A program made the translations under genes and the position numbers. Shown here one piece after another: positions 1-12,490 of a DNA stretch of 64,000 nucleotides (within the stretch, counting starts at the first letter, position 1; the number at the start of each line of letters is the position of its first letter). The stretch covers positions 320,287,726 through 320,351,725 of the forward strand of contig NC_073692.1 in the NCBI RefSeq assembly GCF_029784155.1. Reading direction: 5' to 3'. The notes under the pieces are model-generated. The model did no database searches, was not told the origin of the DNA, and was given only the letters and a program-made list of their open reading frames with translations. The stretch comes from Uranotaenia lowii (Eukaryota > Arthropoda > Insecta > Diptera > Culicidae).

Positions 1-1253
1 TTCTGAATCTGAATTCTGAATCTGAATTCTGAATCTGAATTCTGAATCTGAATTCTGAATCTGAATTCTGAATCTGAATTCTGAATCTGAATTCTGAATC
101 TGAATTCTGAATCTGAATTCTGAATCTGAATTCTGAATCTGAATTCTGAATCTGAATTCTGAATCTGAATTCTGAATCTGAATTCTGAATCTGAATTCTG
201 AATTCTGAATCTGAATTCTGAATCTGAATTCTGAATCTGAATTCTGAATCTGAATTCTGAATCTGAATTCTGAATCTGAATTCTGAATCTGAATTCTGAA
301 TCTGAATTCTGAATCTGAATTCTGAATCTGAATTCTGAATCTGAATTCTGAATCTGAATTCTGAATCTGAATTCTGAATCTGAATTCTGAATCTGAATTC
401 TGAATCTGAATTCTGAATCTGAATTCTGAATCTGAATTCTGAATCTGAATTCTGAATCTGAATTCTGAATCTGAATTCTGAATCTGAATTCTGAATCTGA
501 ATTCTGAATCTGAATTCTGAATCTGAATTCTGAATCTGAATTCTGAATCTGAATTCTGAATTCTGAATTCTGAATTCTGAATCTGAATTCTGAATATGAA
601 TTCTGAATCTGAATTCTGAATCTGAATTCTGAATCTGAATTCTGAATCTGAATTCTGAATCTGAATTCTGAATCTGAATTCTGAATCTGAATTCTGAATC
701 TGAATTCTGAATCTGAATTCTGAATCTGAATTCTGAATCTGAATTCTGAATCTGAATTCTGAATCTGAATTCTGAATCTGAATTCTGAATCTGAATTCTG
801 AATCTGAATTCTGAATCTGAATTCTGAATCTGAATTCTGAATCTGAATTCTGAATCTGAATTCTGAATCTGAATTCTGAATCTGAATTCTGAATCTGAAT
901 TCTGAATCTGAATTCTGAATCTGAATTCTGAATCTGAATTCTGAATCTGAATTCTGAATCTGAATTCTGAATCTGAATTCTGAATCTGAATTCTGAATCT
1001 GAATTCTGAATCTGAATTCTGAATCTGAATTCTGAATCTGAATTCTGAATCTGAATTCTGAATCTGAATTCTGAATCTGAATTCTGAATCTGAATTCTGA
1101 ATCTGAATTCTGAATCTGAATTCTGAATCTGAATTCTGAATCTGAATTCTGAATCTGAATTCTGAATCTGAATTCTGAATCTGAATTCTGAATCTGAATT
1201 CTGAATCTGAATTCTGAATCTGAATTCTGAATCTGAATTCTGAATCTGAATTC
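1..1253. repeat. 13-bp tandem satellite array
   Basis: Near-perfect tandem repetition of the 13-bp unit TTCTGAATCTGAA, which is a heptamer TTCTGAA followed by a hexamer TCTGAA. Each unit junction makes a GAATTC site. A few slips occur, for example extra heptamers near 200 and 550-580. The array runs off the left edge of the window. Because 13 is not a multiple of three, any open frame repeats a 13-residue pattern every 39 bp; these frames are not genes. Confidence 0.97.
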
Positions 1254-1587
1254 CATGGCAGCCCGTCCGGGGTATACGTGTTCACCACATGTAGACTTCG
1301 GACCAACCAGATTTCATTGTATAGGTTAAGGTAGTGCCACCTCTATCCCGGTACTACTTCTCCTAAATAATGAAATGTTGCGGGGTAAAGTATGGTGTAC
1401 GTTAATAAGTTTTCCTCGCAAAAATGCTCTTTCGCTCTTTTCAACATCTGTCAAATTTTCTTCTCACTTTTCTATCCATCTTCATAAAATTTCATTTCTG
1501 ATATTCTTTCTCCAAGAATATACATTTCACCGATATGCCGAAAAATAATTTACAAAACTTAATTAACGGTGGTTAACTTATCTTAAA
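1254..1587. other. non-satellite island between satellite blocks
   Basis: About 330 bp of ordinary sequence interrupts the satellite. It has no credible coding frame and I see no inverted ends or target duplication. It may be an old insertion or the original spacer between two arrays. Confidence 0.6.
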
Positions 1588-1919
1588 GAATCTGAATTCT
1601 GAATCTGAATTCTGAATCTGAATTCTGAATATGAATTCTGAATCTGAATTCTGAATCTGAATTCTGAATCTGAATTCTGAATCTGAATTCTGAATTCTGA
1701 ATCTGAATTCTGAATCTGAATTCTGAATCTGAATTCTGAATTTGAATTCTGAATCTGAATTCTGAATCTGAATTCTGAATCTGAATACTGAATCTGAATT
1801 CTGAATCTGAATTCTGAATCTGAATTCTGAATCTGAATTCTGAATCTGAATTCTGAATCTGAATTCTGAATCTGAATTCTGAATCTAAATTCTGAATCTG
1901 AATTCTGAATATGAATTCT
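1588..1919. repeat. 13-bp satellite, second block
   Basis: The same 13-bp unit and orientation as the first block, with more point changes and a few extra or missing units. Confidence 0.95.
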
Positions 1920-1960
1920 TTTTTTATTAATACTCAAAATGAAAAATATTAAAAAAAAAA

Positions 1961-3110
1961 GAATTCAGATTCAGAATTCAGATCCAGAATTCAGATTCAT
2001 GATTCAGATTTCAGAATTCATATTCAGATTCGGAATTCAGATTCTGAATTCAGATTCAAATTCGGAATTCAGATTCAGAATTCAGATTCAGAATTCAGAT
2101 TCAGAATTCAGATTCAGAATTCAGATTCAGAATTCAGATTCAGAATTCAGATTCAGAATTCAGATTCAGAATTCAGATTCAGAATTCAGAATCAGAACTC
2201 AGAATCAGAATTCTGGTTCAGAATTCAGAACTCAGATTAGGAATTCAGATTCAGAATTCAAATTCAGATATCAGATTCATATTCAGAATTCAGATTAAAA
2301 CATCAGAGTACCTATTAAGAATACAGATTCAGAATTCAGAATATTTCAGATTCAGAATTCCGATTTAGAATTCAGTTTGAGAATTCAGATTCAGATTGAG
2401 AATTCAGATTCCGAATTCAGATTCAGAATTCAGCTTCAGGTTTCAGATTCAGAATTCAGATTCAGAATAAAGATCTAAAATTCAGATTAAGAGTTCAGAT
2501 TAAGAGTTCAGATTCAGAATTCAGATTGAAATTCAGAATTCAGATTAAGAGTTCAGAATTTAGATTAAGAATTTAGTTCCAGAATTCAGATTCAGAATTC
2601 AGATTCAGAATTCAGATTCAGAATTCAGATTCAGATTCAGAATTCAGATTCCAAATTCGGATTGTGAATTCAGTATCAGAATTCAGATTCAGATTCAGAA
2701 TTCAGATTCAAAGTTAAGATTCAGAATTCAGGTTCAGAATTCAGATTCAAAATTCAAAATTCAGAATTCAGAATTAGGATTCTGAGTTCAGTTTCAGAAT
2801 TCAGATTCAGAATTCAGATTCAAAATTCAGATTCAGAATACAGATTCAGAATTTAGATTAAGATTCAGAATTTAGATTCAGAATTCAGATTCAGAATTAA
2901 GATGCAGATTCAAAAATCAGGATTCAGATCCAGAATCAGTATTCAGATCCAGAATCAGAATTCAGATTCACAATTTTGGCTAAAAAATCAGAATTCAGAT
3001 CTTTTCAGATTCAGAATTCAGGTTCAATTATCAGAATTCACAATACAGAGTTCAGATACAGAACTCGGAGTACAATTTAAAATTCAGAATTCAGATAAAG
3101 GATTCAAAGT
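1961..3110. repeat. 13-bp satellite in inverted orientation, degenerate
   Basis: The reverse complement of the satellite unit (TTCAGATTCAGAA) starts at 1961, about 40 bp after the forward block ends. Going right it becomes progressively degenerate, with many substitutions and indels, and fades out near 3110. The two blocks form a large imperfect palindrome whose centre is an A/T-run spacer at about 1917-1962. Confidence 0.93.
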
Positions 3111-4682
3111 TTCGGAGTGAGATTTAAGTATTCTAGAAGCTGGATGCTAAATCCATATTAAATTTTTCGCTTTTGTCTAGGCATAATCTGTTGGAGCTGG
3201 TTCTCCACTTTGAATCCCATAGGATTTGAATTGGAAAATAGTCCTAAGATAACTTTGGCAAGAAACACTTGCAAGTAATTTGATCTTGCTTACATTTTCG
3301 ATTTCAAGTGCCAAGAAAGCCTCCCTTTGATGGAGCCTTTCGCTTCGCTTAACAATGTGATGGAATTGGTTGGTTGATTCAAACATAACCAATCATCACT
3401 TCTACTCGAGCGGCGAAGGAGTTTAAGCTGCAAACCCAGACGTTTCCTGGCTGGTGTTGTTATTTGAAACCATATTTTTTTATTCCGTTCATGCACAGAA
3501 TTTCGAACCACAAGAGAAGAGTGCGATTTGTTTTCTTCCTTTTGTTTGCTTCCAACAACACGATTCACAAAAATGATGATGCAAGCGCATAGGCTCAGCT
3601 TTGCAATCATTTATGTCGACGAAGCCGATATGTTCCTACACGATGGGACAGGACGTGTGGTGAAACTTTATCAGCACATTTTGAAACACATAAAATGGCT
3701 CGCTATAGTTTCTTTTCTGGGAAGAAATAAAGCGAGCCCTCAATGCGACATTCTGGTGCCAAAAGAATCCCGACCAATTCATGACTAATTTTGAAAAATT
3801 AAGTATTGTTTATAGAACGATACGACGTCAAACAAAAAAAACACGGCACCATTTTCGATGGTCGCATTATGGGACCATGACAGTCGTGGGACAGCCATTT
3901 TTAATTTCATTTTACACGCGTTTGATTCCAGACGCTCCAAACGCAAAACAAAACAGCTCGATAGGCATGTTTTCATCAAAGACCGGATATAGATAAACGG
4001 TTTAGCGTAAATCCACAATACCTTTTTAGATAACCTTTAGCTCCAATCTATCCTGGGGTCAATTGAAAACTTTCCTTTTCAACAATCCAAATCACACCGC
4101 ACATAAATTTTTAGCAAAACGTCACACTGCTCTACTAGCGATAGGAAAACTTTTTTCTTCACACACCGGCGTTGGGAGTTCGTCTCAGACTGAAGCAGAC
4201 CACGAGAATAATGTTACCCGACTAAAGCGCTTCGAAAGCATAAACAAGCGGCTAAATTACGAATGTGTGGGAACCCTACCAGCATGTGTATGTTGCCAGC
4301 CAAACAACTACCAACCCACCGGGTTGGCCTGACAGCTCTCAGTATACGGGTCGTGGAAAAAGCTACCTGTAGAGCATAAACTGTCTTATCGACGCTCACC
4401 CTCTACAGTCGACATACGCCAACGAAGATGGAACATTGGGACAAATTACTATTTTTGCGTTCAAAAATCAAGCATTGAGCGTGAGAATTGTGTGTGAATC
4501 ATACAATTCGTATCAAATTATTTTCCAATTCAGAAATTCCGAATGACTGAATCTGCAAAACAAGAGAAGCTTTGTAGTTTGGAATTCTGGTATGGCGACC
4601 GTCAAAAATTAGTTTAATAAGTTTAATTTGTTCGCTCGTCGTTGGGATATGAAAGACTTAATTCCTAGATTTGTATTTTGCA
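3111..4682. other. gene-free stretch, nothing recognised
   Basis: Only short scattered open frames (up to about 106 codons) without family motifs. No inverted ends, tandem arrays or RNA genes seen. Confidence 0.5.
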
Positions 4683-7600
4683 CTAGCTGACCCGGTGTGC
4701 TTTGCTACACATTCCAAAAATAAATGTAATTTGTAAAAATTCATTCAAATTTAGATTTTTGTAAGCATTTTTTAAGTCAAACCATCATAGTTCAGAACCA
4801 ACAACTTTGAAATAAGAGCTGCAGCTGGAATTCCGAATTGCAATTCAAAGATGGTATATATTATTTACTGAAACTTAATCTCTAAATTTATTTTTCAAGA
4901 TCTGAAATTTGTACTCTGTTTTTAAAGCTTCATAATGATTTAAATAATGTCTAAATTTATGGATTTTCCACCTTTTTCCTCAAAGTGGGAAGTTACAAAC
5001 TTCCATAAAAACATTTGTCACATCATTATTTGAGTTATGCCAAATATCCGTACGCAAAAAAATCTCTTCTTTGAAAAGCTCTTAATCTTAAACTTACATG
5101 GGAGCTCCCCCATCTTTTCCAATTTTGTCCCCCACTGCTTGAAGAAGGTAGGCTGATTTACTCGGCTCGAGCTTACATAAATTTATAATTGAAAGAAAAG
5201 GATTCGCATTGCACTTTATGGAGATAGAATTTTGAAAGCCGATCAAAAGCGTGAATCGGGACAGGTTTTTGAGTATATTCCTAATATTCTGTATAATGAG
5301 CACTTCCAGCTCCTGATTAGCTTTAGATGGTGTATTTTGGTTGTAGTTGAAAAAATAAGCTATAGAAATTTGAAAAAAAACGATGAAAAAAAATTTTTAA
5401 TAACCATTTTCAAACAGCTTTTTTCGCTATCCTCGCCCTTCGAAGCAGTTTGAATATCTATCCTTTTTGCGCCAAAATTATGTTATAAAATGTTTCGCCA
5501 TATGCCAAACTCGTGGACATGAGACATTTCAGCTTGAAGTTTTCCCAAACAGCACTTGTCATGGTATGAAAATTATCGATTTTATACAGTGCAAATTTCA
5601 TTTTTTCTAATAAATTTATTAAAGCAAAAAATATAAATATTTGGAAAAAAATCAGTTGTATCACTGAATAAATTCTCAGCGTTTTTTAATTTCTCTTTAA
5701 AAGTTAAATATTCAAAAATGTTGGCAAAAACAATTTCTAAGTTGACGTTTATCCCGTATATTGGGGCAAGTGTAAATGCAAAGTTTATTTCCAGATGCGT
5801 CAGAGTAATGGCTTTAAAATGGATTTAATACGTACTTCTGTTTGTTTGTTTTATCAAGTTTCATTGATACATCTGCAGTATTCCTGCAGTATAAATTTAT
5901 GTTTGTTACTCCACTTTTAACGAATGCTGTTCAAAGCAAATGACCTTCATTACAAAGACATTGTAAAAATTTTAATATCCGTTTCCGTTTCAACATTCAG
6001 AATCTGGTTTTTCCAACATATTGAATCATTTTGAAGAAGAATTTCTTAAAAGTTCGACGTTGCCCTTGCACCACCGTGTAAGTTGACAGGAGGTAATATT
6101 TTTAACACTTCAAAGGTATACTAAAAATTTCTCATAAAAATTTTGCTTCCATTTGAATATCAGTTCTAAAGTCTCACTTTTCAAAAAAGAAGCGGATCAA
6201 AAGTCTCTTTATGCAGCCATGTAACACAAAAACACTTTTCATGTTAAGTACGTACTTCAATTGGTATGTAAGCAAGTTTCTATTTTCATTTCTAAATTCG
6301 TTTCAGTTGTGTTTTTGGGCCGATGTAACAATTTTAAGAAGAAAACATAATTTTTCATTTTTTTGAAACAGAGAAAAGTTGAACGTTTGAACATGCTCTA
6401 GTGTTCCTTGAATAAAAATTCTTTGGGAAAATGAATTCCCTCATTTTGGTCAATAAAAATCCGTTTATTTCACTGATACCTTTCACTTATGCACACGTCA
6501 GTCCTATCTTATCTAATTTAAAGGAAAGGCTCCTGATCAGTTCATGTGGCGGATCGAATTTTTTTATCTTCTTAAATTTAGATGGCGCTTGATAAAACTT
6601 CAGTTAAGTACATTTTTACATGTTCAACAGAATGTCTCCGATCTACCTCTGTAGAAAACATCTTATTCATATTTCTGTTATCAATACAGTGAGCGAAATA
6701 AGAATAGCACCACTATGTGTTTTGCTTGTTAAAATATGAATGATTGAAAATTCCGAAAATTTTCTTCCACAGTTTGTTCTGAATTGCTTAACGGATAAAT
6801 CAAGCATAAGTTTACTTTTTTTGGACGTAGCAATTGGCGCTGAGGACCAAAAATGTGAAAAAAGGGTGCGAAATAAGAATAGAACCACTTGAGTTTTTCA
6901 ACAAAAACATATTTATTTCTAAAAATTTACTGGGTAAAAGTGAATAATAATGCTTCTATGAATTATTTGAATAGATAACTGCAGTTTTAGGAGTTTTCCA
7001 GAATTCCAAAGGTCTCCAAAGGTATTAAAAGGGGGTTTTAAGAGATGCTCCTCTAGCATTCAGGAATTTGATATTTGAGCTATAAAACTTTATCAAACTG
7101 CTTGATTTCTTCATTTACATTCATAAATATGATGCAAAATGATGAAACATAGATTTGAAACTAAGTTTGAATCCAAAAAGCAGGTTGTAATTCAAAAATA
7201 CTTATGTTTTTTAATAGTAAAACACTATTTCTCTAGTTTTAAGTCATAGATGGCAGCACTATCTTGCCATTAAACCAAATTCATGCCCATTTTCGAATAT
7301 CCGGGATTAATTAGGGAGTGCTGGATGATTTTGGTCAAGATATAAATACATGTACCGTGTGAACGCTTTGGAAATTCTAAGATCACTAAATCCAAAAAAG
7401 AAATAGAATTGCATCAAGGTCACTAAAAGTGATTTTTTTGGACCGATGATCAGTTAAAAGTTATACTTTGCGATGGAGCTTGATGGACCAGACGGCTAGC
7501 AGTATTATTGGTATGATTTGCAATTGAATCGGAAGTTGAGATGACCAGGAATTTTGGCGGTTGTACATTTTTGTGCTGGTGATTCTTTTGCAAATCCGGG

Positions 7601-9292
7601 TAAGCTTTCTGCAGCGTTAACTTCCACAAAACTGTAATGGGAAAATATCTCAAAATGATGAATATGGGCTTAAATAAACCTAGAGAATCAATATTGAGAC
7701 AAAATTTAGTGTTAACTGCAAGATAGTGCTGCCATCTACGACATAAAACTGGAAAAAGTGTGGTTTACTGAACAAAATCAAAGTTTTTGATTTCCAACCT
7801 ATTTTTTCTGATTCAAAATTAATCGGGAATGTTTGTTTCATCATTTCACGTCATTTTAATGAAGAAAATAAGTAGTTTGGTAAAGAATTACAGCTCAAAT
7901 ATCAAATTCCTTAACGCTAGAGGAGCATCTCTTAAAACTCCCTTTAAATACCTTTGAAAACCTTTGGAATTCTGGAAAACTCTTTAAAATGCAGTTATTT
8001 ATTCAAATAATTCGTAGAAGTATTATTATTCACTTTAACATAGTAAATTTTTAAGAATAATCTTTTTTTGTTGAAAAACTCAAGTGGTGCTATTCTTATT
8101 TCGCACCCTTTTTTCACATTTTTGGTCCTCAACGCCAATTGCTACGTCCAAAAAAAGTAAACTTATGCTTGATTTATCCATTTAGCAATTCAGAACAAAC
8201 TGTGGAAGAAAATTTTCGTAATTTTCAATAGTTCATATTTTAACAAGCAAAACACATAGTGGTGCTATTCTTATTTCGCTCACTGTATGATTCAAAAATA
8301 ACCTTGTAGGCGAAATGGGTTAAAAATTGTATGTAAATTCTTTACTTTCTGTATTTTTTTTTTTTCAATTGTTCGAAAGTGTCATACCATTATTTCATTA
8401 GCATCAGAACTAAATTTATATTTTTTAGAAAACAAATGTTACCTACACCAACACGAACTAAAGATGGAAGTATTTTTTGCATATCTTTAAATTGGTTTTG
8501 ATTCGATTGATAAAATACCAATCCGTGTCACATCAGGCGTCATTTATTTCACATCTAGGTTACATATCGCCCCCACGTGCTTAAGGAATATAGGTACTTG
8601 GTTGAGAAGCAGGCGCCTAATTGTTAATTTTTTCCAGCGATCAATGAACAGTATGTATGCTTTGGTTACTATCCACTTGCGGAGACGTTTGTTTGACCAT
8701 GGAGACGAAAAACAAACCTCTCAATAAAAAGAAAATCTCTAAAAATGGATGCCTGACTTTTCAATTTCAGATTTCGGCAAAACAAAATTTATGTGTTCTA
8801 TACGATTGGCAAAATGTCAATCTGAGTCACATCTAGGCGTCATTCATATCCATGTGCGTACAGCAAATGAGCTAGGAATCAAGTAGAAAAAAAATCACAT
8901 CAAGGCTTCATATCGCCACCCCTTGCATTGAAAATATGCTTGATTGAAAAATACGCGCCAAAATATTCCCACTGATCAGTATGCTATGCCATGGTTACTA
9001 TCCTCTCGCGACGTTGGCTCGCGACGCCTCGACCATGGAAACGAAAAACAAACCGCCCAAAGAAAAAAAAAAACCTCGAGGAAATGGATGCCATGACTTT
9101 AATTTGTTTCAAAAAACTACAAACTTTGTATAGGAGCCACCCCTCCCTAAAGTCGGATGAGGTTGTAACTATTATAGAAACCATCTCCGGCCCCAAAAAC
9201 CCTCAGATGCCAATTTTGACGATGATCGGTTCAGTAGTTGCCGAGTCTATCGGGAACAGACAGGCAGACAAACATTCATTTTTATATATATA
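4683..9292 (+). mobile_element. unclassified interspersed repeat, internally expanded
   Basis: The left end starts CTAGCTGACCCGGTGTGC. The right end (9232-9292) reads GGTTCAGTAGTTGCCGAG, then a run of GACAGGCAGACAAACATTC and a TATATATATAG tail. I recall this pair of ends as bounding a dispersed arthropod repeat, but I cannot assign its class. The interior holds a Tc1-type foldback and degenerate duplications. No coding frame survives. Treating the two ends as one copy is an inference. Confidence 0.45.
6687..8285. mobile_element. Tc1/mariner-type foldback element with about 590-bp arms
   Basis: Bounded by TA on both sides (6685-6686 and 8286-8287) with ends CAGTGAGCGAAATAAGAATA. The outer roughly 590 bp on the left (6687 to about 7278) are repeated in inverted orientation on the right (about 7697 to 8285) with scattered changes, for example the ATGGCAGCACTATCTTGC segment and its complement. 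The centre (about 7280-7700) shows no transposase motifs. It is probably a non-autonomous palindromic member moved by a Tc1-like transposase; an RNA from it would fold into a long hairpin. Confidence 0.85.
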
Positions 9293-9560
9293 GATGCATG
9301 CAGAAAAATTCCAAAATATGAGCGCTAATAATCATAGCAGCTTGCCTACTAGCGACACGTCGCATGCGACGTTGAAAATAATAACGACGCAGCGCGAGTT
9401 TCCTAGGAGACTTGAAGCATGCGATTGATGGCATGAGGAAAATTTACAGAAAATAACATAAACAATGTTCGAGAACTAGATCGAAATCGCCTACTGGACA
9501 GAAAAGAGAAAAACAAACCTGCGAGTGACAGCAATCTCGCTAGTAAAAAAGCGTCGCTAG
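8500..9560. repeat. three degenerate direct copies of a 220-300-bp unit
   Basis: Segments at about 8500-8760, 8805-9095 and 9340-9560 share ordered blocks: a CACATCTAGG..CGTCATT block (first two copies), a GGTTACTATCC block (first two), and ACGAAAAACAAACC or a close variant in all three. The third copy lies just outside the right end proposed for the enclosing repeat. Confidence 0.55.
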
Positions 9561-10084
9561 TCCTATGTCGCTATTCGGTTTGGTGCTATACACATAATAT
9601 ATAGATGTTGTTTTCGAACAATACTGAGGAAAATCCAATCAATGATCTTTTATTCTTATAAATGTTCAAATGGAGCAAATAAACGATCTTGATAGTTTGA
9701 CACTCTTTGCTAAAAGTCGCTATTTCTCTCTTGTTTCTCAACCGATATTTACATAGTTTATAGTTTTGAAAACTTCGTTATATAACGCAAATATTTTTTT
9801 CAGACACTATTCACATACAACACTTCAGTTTTCCGTTATTCAAAATCGAAGAAAAAAAAAAAAAACTTGTTTGGAAAAAAAGAATATCAGCTACGAAATG
9901 CTAAAAAAAATCCCTTAGTTTCCAAAAAAGCTGATGTTAGAAGCTATTATCCCACTTTCCGAAGTTGTTATGAAGCAACTTGGAGAACTAATTAAACACT
10001 TGAGTTCACTAATGAGAGCAAAAAGAATATTTAAGAACTTGAAAGTTGATTAAAAAGACTCACAATCCTTTAAAAACCCACTTG
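9296..10084. other. gene-free DNA
   Basis: Apart from the third degenerate copy at 9340-9560 and an A-run near 9850, I see no gene, inverted ends or tandem array. Confidence 0.4.
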
Positions 10085-10332
10085 CATGTGAAGTACGTAA
10101 CAAGTAGATTTTATTGTTCATACCAACTTTAAAGTTCCAAAAAAGTAGAAACGGAAACCAAAACACTACTTTAAAGCTTTATTTGGGTATTGGCTGAACT
10201 TGATAAAGAATGAAGTTCCATGGACCTCGAAATAGCATTTTCAACAGCAAAAAAGTTCCGAACTTTTTTACAGCTCTATGTGAACTTATTAGTTCGTACT
10301 TTAAGTGATATCCGAACTTTTGGTTGCTTGGG
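10085..10332. mobile_element. partial copy of the CCCAAG-ended element
   Basis: Closely matches 25820-26079 of the complete copy, including its right end CGAACTTTTGGTTGCTTGGG. The left part has diverged or is missing, and I cannot find the left inverted end. Confidence 0.75.
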
Positions 10333-10439
10333 TTTACGTTGCACATAAGCATGTATTTTTCTAAAAGTTTTTAAGATCATGACCACAAAAAATGTAAAAA
10401 AGGGGTGTAAAAACCGTACTTGCAATCCATGAACAGTAG

Positions 10440-11085
10440 ACTGCCCCAATTTTGTATGGGAAATTCAAAACCTGTAAAATGTTATGCGCTGCTGGCTAAA
10501 ATTGATCCTAGTCCTAGTACAAGATCTCATGCCAAATTTGGGCCAGATCAGATCACGGGAAGGGGTCGCTCAACGAGCCTGAAGTTTGTATAGGGTTTTG
10601 AGACATTTTGTTCGGGAGAAACATGAAAAACTAGTTTTCCATCAACAATTTTGGTTTCCTTAGGCCGATTTATTTTGAAAACGGGTTTTCTTGAAGCCTC
10701 AATTATGAAAATTATTTCATCCGAAAACTGTGTAAAAAAGTAAGCCCATTTTTTAAGCCTAATAACTTTTTTATTTTAACTCGAATCGATTTGCAGTCCT
10801 CGCATAAAATATTTGTTATAATTTAAGCTTCAAGAAACCCTGATTTCAAAAGAAATCAGCCGAAGGAAACCAAATTTATTCATGAAAAACTGGATTTTCA
10901 TGTTTTTCTCGAACATAATGTCTAAAAATCCCATACAAACTTCAGGCTCGTTGAGCGACCCTTTTCCGTGATCCGATCTGGCCCAAATTTGGAATGAGAT
11001 CCTAGGCCTAAATTAAAATTTAGGATCAATTTTAGCCTGCAGCGCACAACTTTTTCAAATATCGGGTCATTTTGGGCACTCTAAT
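10440..11085. mobile_element. foldback element, about 300-bp arms
   Basis: The left arm (about 10440-10760) reappears inverted at about 10790-11085. Matched blocks include GGCTAAAATTGATCCTA, TTTGGGCCAGATC, GGGTCGCTCAACGAGCCTGA and the GGTTTCCTT block. It resembles the inner part of the foldback at 22891-26771 (same order of a gaggggtcg-like block, a gaaaaact block and an attatttcaNccgaa block), so both probably belong to one superfamily. Exact ends are unclear. Confidence 0.7.
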
Positions 11086-11543
11086 GAACAATAAAAATTG
11101 TTTAAGTAACACCAGATAAATTTTGAAATGAAGATTGGAAAGTTGACGTAATTTGACACATTTTTGCATCTTTAGATTGTCGATATACGAAACACAGAAT
11201 TTTTGACGAATTTTCAAAGGTAACTGTTTTTAAAACTTTTTTGTCAATTTGCTATTTTTTCAGATTTTCTAGCACTTAAGCACTAAAGCTCTTGCATTCA
11301 ATTTTCCACTGGATTTTGAGTATATTAACGCAAAATTTCCGCAATAAATTTTTATTCATCCGAAAGCCAGTTTCATACCGATTCTAGTGGTGTTATTACA
11401 TAAAATATATCCTTATATGCAACGTATAGCTTCTAACTTAAGCTTTGATTGAATTGGCAAACATGTTTTGGTAAAATAAGATAACTATTCCCAATTTTTA
11501 TCTAATGGAGCTACCGGCACAGCGTTGAAAGATTTCTTTTATG
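11086..11543. other. gene-free DNA
   Basis: AT-rich sequence in which I see no features. Confidence 0.4.
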
Positions 11544-11545
11544 TA

Positions 11546-12488
11546 CCGTAATCCGGGGTAATATTGATCACTTTTTTCAATATATTATGATTATTTTTTT
11601 TTTTGTTAAGGGGAATGTGGAATGTTTTATATTTTTAAAACCAGTACTGGACTCCTATGAACGTAAAACATGGATGCAGAAATTAATTAGACTATTCTAA
11701 ATTTGATTTAAAAATCATTTTCGTCTGTGTTCAGATTTTGATGCTTTGAGGTGACATTGATCAGTTTATATTCTGACGGTTTTAACGAGTTTTCTTGATC
11801 ATAAAAGAATCAGAACACCTTCATAATATTTACATATGCTGGTTTATCAATTTAACCTTGATTTTTAAAGTTTTATTTTAAAAATATTCATAATCGAAAA
11901 AAGAACAATGATGCTGCATACATTTAGGGGCAAAAATTATAATAATTGCTAAATAGTTTGAGCTTTAAAATACAAATAAAATTTTACCTTCCCACATTCC
12001 CATAGGCCTTCCCACTATTTCCATTTTCATTTTTTCTTCAAAATTAACGAATTGAAAGGTTTTCAAACCATTTGTCAAATACGGGCTAACTTTTGGAAAA
12101 TGTCCTTATTTTTTAATGTAAAAAATTTATCATTAAATGACTCTAAAAATAGCACTATTACTGTTCATATACAAAGAAAAAAAGTTGTTCTTTCACATTA
12201 AACAACCTGTTTGCTTCTAAATGCTTTTTGGTATCATCCGGAGAGCTGTTTGTTTGCGAGCCTTGAAAAAGATAGATATTTTATAATTTTGAAATTAGAT
12301 TTTTACTAACAGAAAAAAAATTCAATTACATTCTAAATTTTGCATATTTGATACTCAATTAATAGGCTTTCAAATGTAGAAAACAGTTTTCAAACATTCA
12401 AACTATAGACTGAGTTATTGATGATAATGTGGAAAAGTTTATTGTTGATCAAATTTACCCCGGTGATCGAAGTTACCCCGTTTTACGG
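11546..12488. mobile_element. TA-flanked MITE with CCGTAA ends
   Basis: TA at 11544-11545 and 12489-12490 flank ends CCGTAATCCGGGGTAA and the inverted counterpart TTACCCCGTTTTACGG. The phrase 'ggtgacattgatca' recurs inside and near both ends. There is no transposase frame. This fits a non-autonomous Tc1/mariner-type MITE of about 0.94 kb. Confidence 0.75.
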
Positions 12489-12490
12489 TA

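Noticed and set aside
1..1253. CRISPR-like regular repetition
   Set aside because: The units are directly contiguous with no spacers, in a eukaryotic sequence.
1578..2298. Two 119-codon frames of SEFRFRIQIQNSD-type repeats
   Set aside because: They are the 13-bp satellite read as codons; any frame of the array stays open.
3528..3788. 86-codon frame containing VDEADMF
   Set aside because: The DEAD-like tetrapeptide is isolated; no Walker A or other helicase motif lies nearby and the frame is short.
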